Source: an uncultured Eubacteriales bacterium (GTDB lineage: Bacteria; Bacillota; Clostridia; Oscillospirales; Oscillospiraceae). Taken from it: a stretch of DNA of 6,530 bases. Below the pieces are notes generated by a model that did no database searches, was not told the origin of the DNA, and saw nothing but the letters and a program-made list of their open reading frames with translations. This document shows, piece by piece, positions 6,367 through 6,530 of the stretch; position 1 is the stretch's first letter; every line of letters begins with the position of its first letter. The translations under genes were made by a program, and so were the position numbers. The stretch covers positions 1-6,530 of the forward strand of contig URNZ01000084.1 of the NCBI GenBank assembly GCA_900549405.1, given 5' to 3'.

Positions 6367-6530
6367 TCAATTTCGTCCTTCTTCCGGCCCGCTCAACCGG
6401 CGATAGGTCCCCCGGATGAGGACGGCGGCCACGCAGAAGGCCAGCAGGTCGGACACGGGCATGGAGTACAGCACGCCGTCCAGCCCGAAGAACCGGGGCA
6501 GCAGCAGGGCAAAGCCCACGCCGAACACCA
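6367..6530 (-). CDS. C-terminal end of a MATE-family efflux transporter (partial)
   Basis: Only the last 53 residues are in the window; the gene continues beyond the right edge. The fragment has a hydrophobic helix end (VFGVGFALLLP), then FFGLDGVLYSMPVSDLLAF, followed by a final helix (about AFCVAAVLI) and a short basic tail RGTYRRL. The pattern GLDGV(L/W)-aromatic-S-x-P-(V/I)-(S/A)-D is typical of the last transmembrane region of MATE (NorM/DinF-type) transporters, which export cationic compounds using Na+ or H+ gradients. Stop TGA at 6367-6369. High GC like smc and unlike the protease pair between them. It is convergent with the protease operon. The family call rests on a short fragment. 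Confidence 0.7.
   Translation of the reverse strand, partial: VFGVGFALLLPRFFGLDGVLYSMPVSDLLAFCVAAVLIRGTYRRLSGPEEGRN

Noticed and set aside
4355..6377. TTTCGTC at 4355-4361 and again at 6371-6377 as a target-site duplication flanking the AT-rich region
   Set aside because: Only 7 bases, the first copy lies within the terminator loop and the second inside the MATE coding end; expected by chance at this length.
1..6530. CRISPR arrays, rRNA, tRNA genes, transposases or phage genes
   Set aside because: No regularly spaced repeats, tRNA or rRNA motifs, or mobile-element proteins are visible on either strand.

Overview
The window looks like a chromosomal segment of a GC-rich member of the Clostridia, most likely a gut Oscillospiraceae relative (Flavonifractor/Lawsonibacter-type). 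That placement is an inference from the Firmicutes-style Smc sequence, SigmaA-like promoters, GGAGG-type ribosome sites and the high GC of the housekeeping genes; no rRNA or other marker gene is present to confirm it.

Left two thirds (about 1-4330, minus strand, GC-rich): a chromosome-maintenance operon. A promoter just upstream drives smc, the ATPase subunit of the bacterial condensin complex. It is followed after 27 bases by an unrecognised 201-residue protein with a single N-terminal membrane segment, which starts at a TTG codon behind a strong ribosome site. The operon probably continues off the left edge.

Middle (about 4373-6335, plus strand, visibly more AT-rich): a self-contained two-gene transcription unit. 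It has a near-consensus extended -10 promoter, an unusually long leader of about 200 bases, a secreted papain-like cysteine protease (381 aa, with Q217/C224/H316/D339 as likely catalytic residues), and 8 bases later a 175-residue protein with one membrane segment and no recognised family. A strong hairpin closes the unit.

Right edge (6367-6530, minus strand, GC-rich): the last 53 codons of a MATE-type multidrug efflux transporter.

The most informative feature is an intrinsic terminator on the minus strand at 4326-4372, directly upstream of the smc promoter, with no minus-strand gene in front of it for 2 kb. The next such gene is the MATE transporter. The simplest reading is that MATE, its terminator and smc were once neighbours, and that the AT-rich protease pair was inserted between the MATE stop codon and its terminator. 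The protease and its membrane partner may therefore be a transferred cassette. Their arrangement recalls protease/inhibitor pairs such as staphopain/staphostatin, but the function of the partner is unknown.
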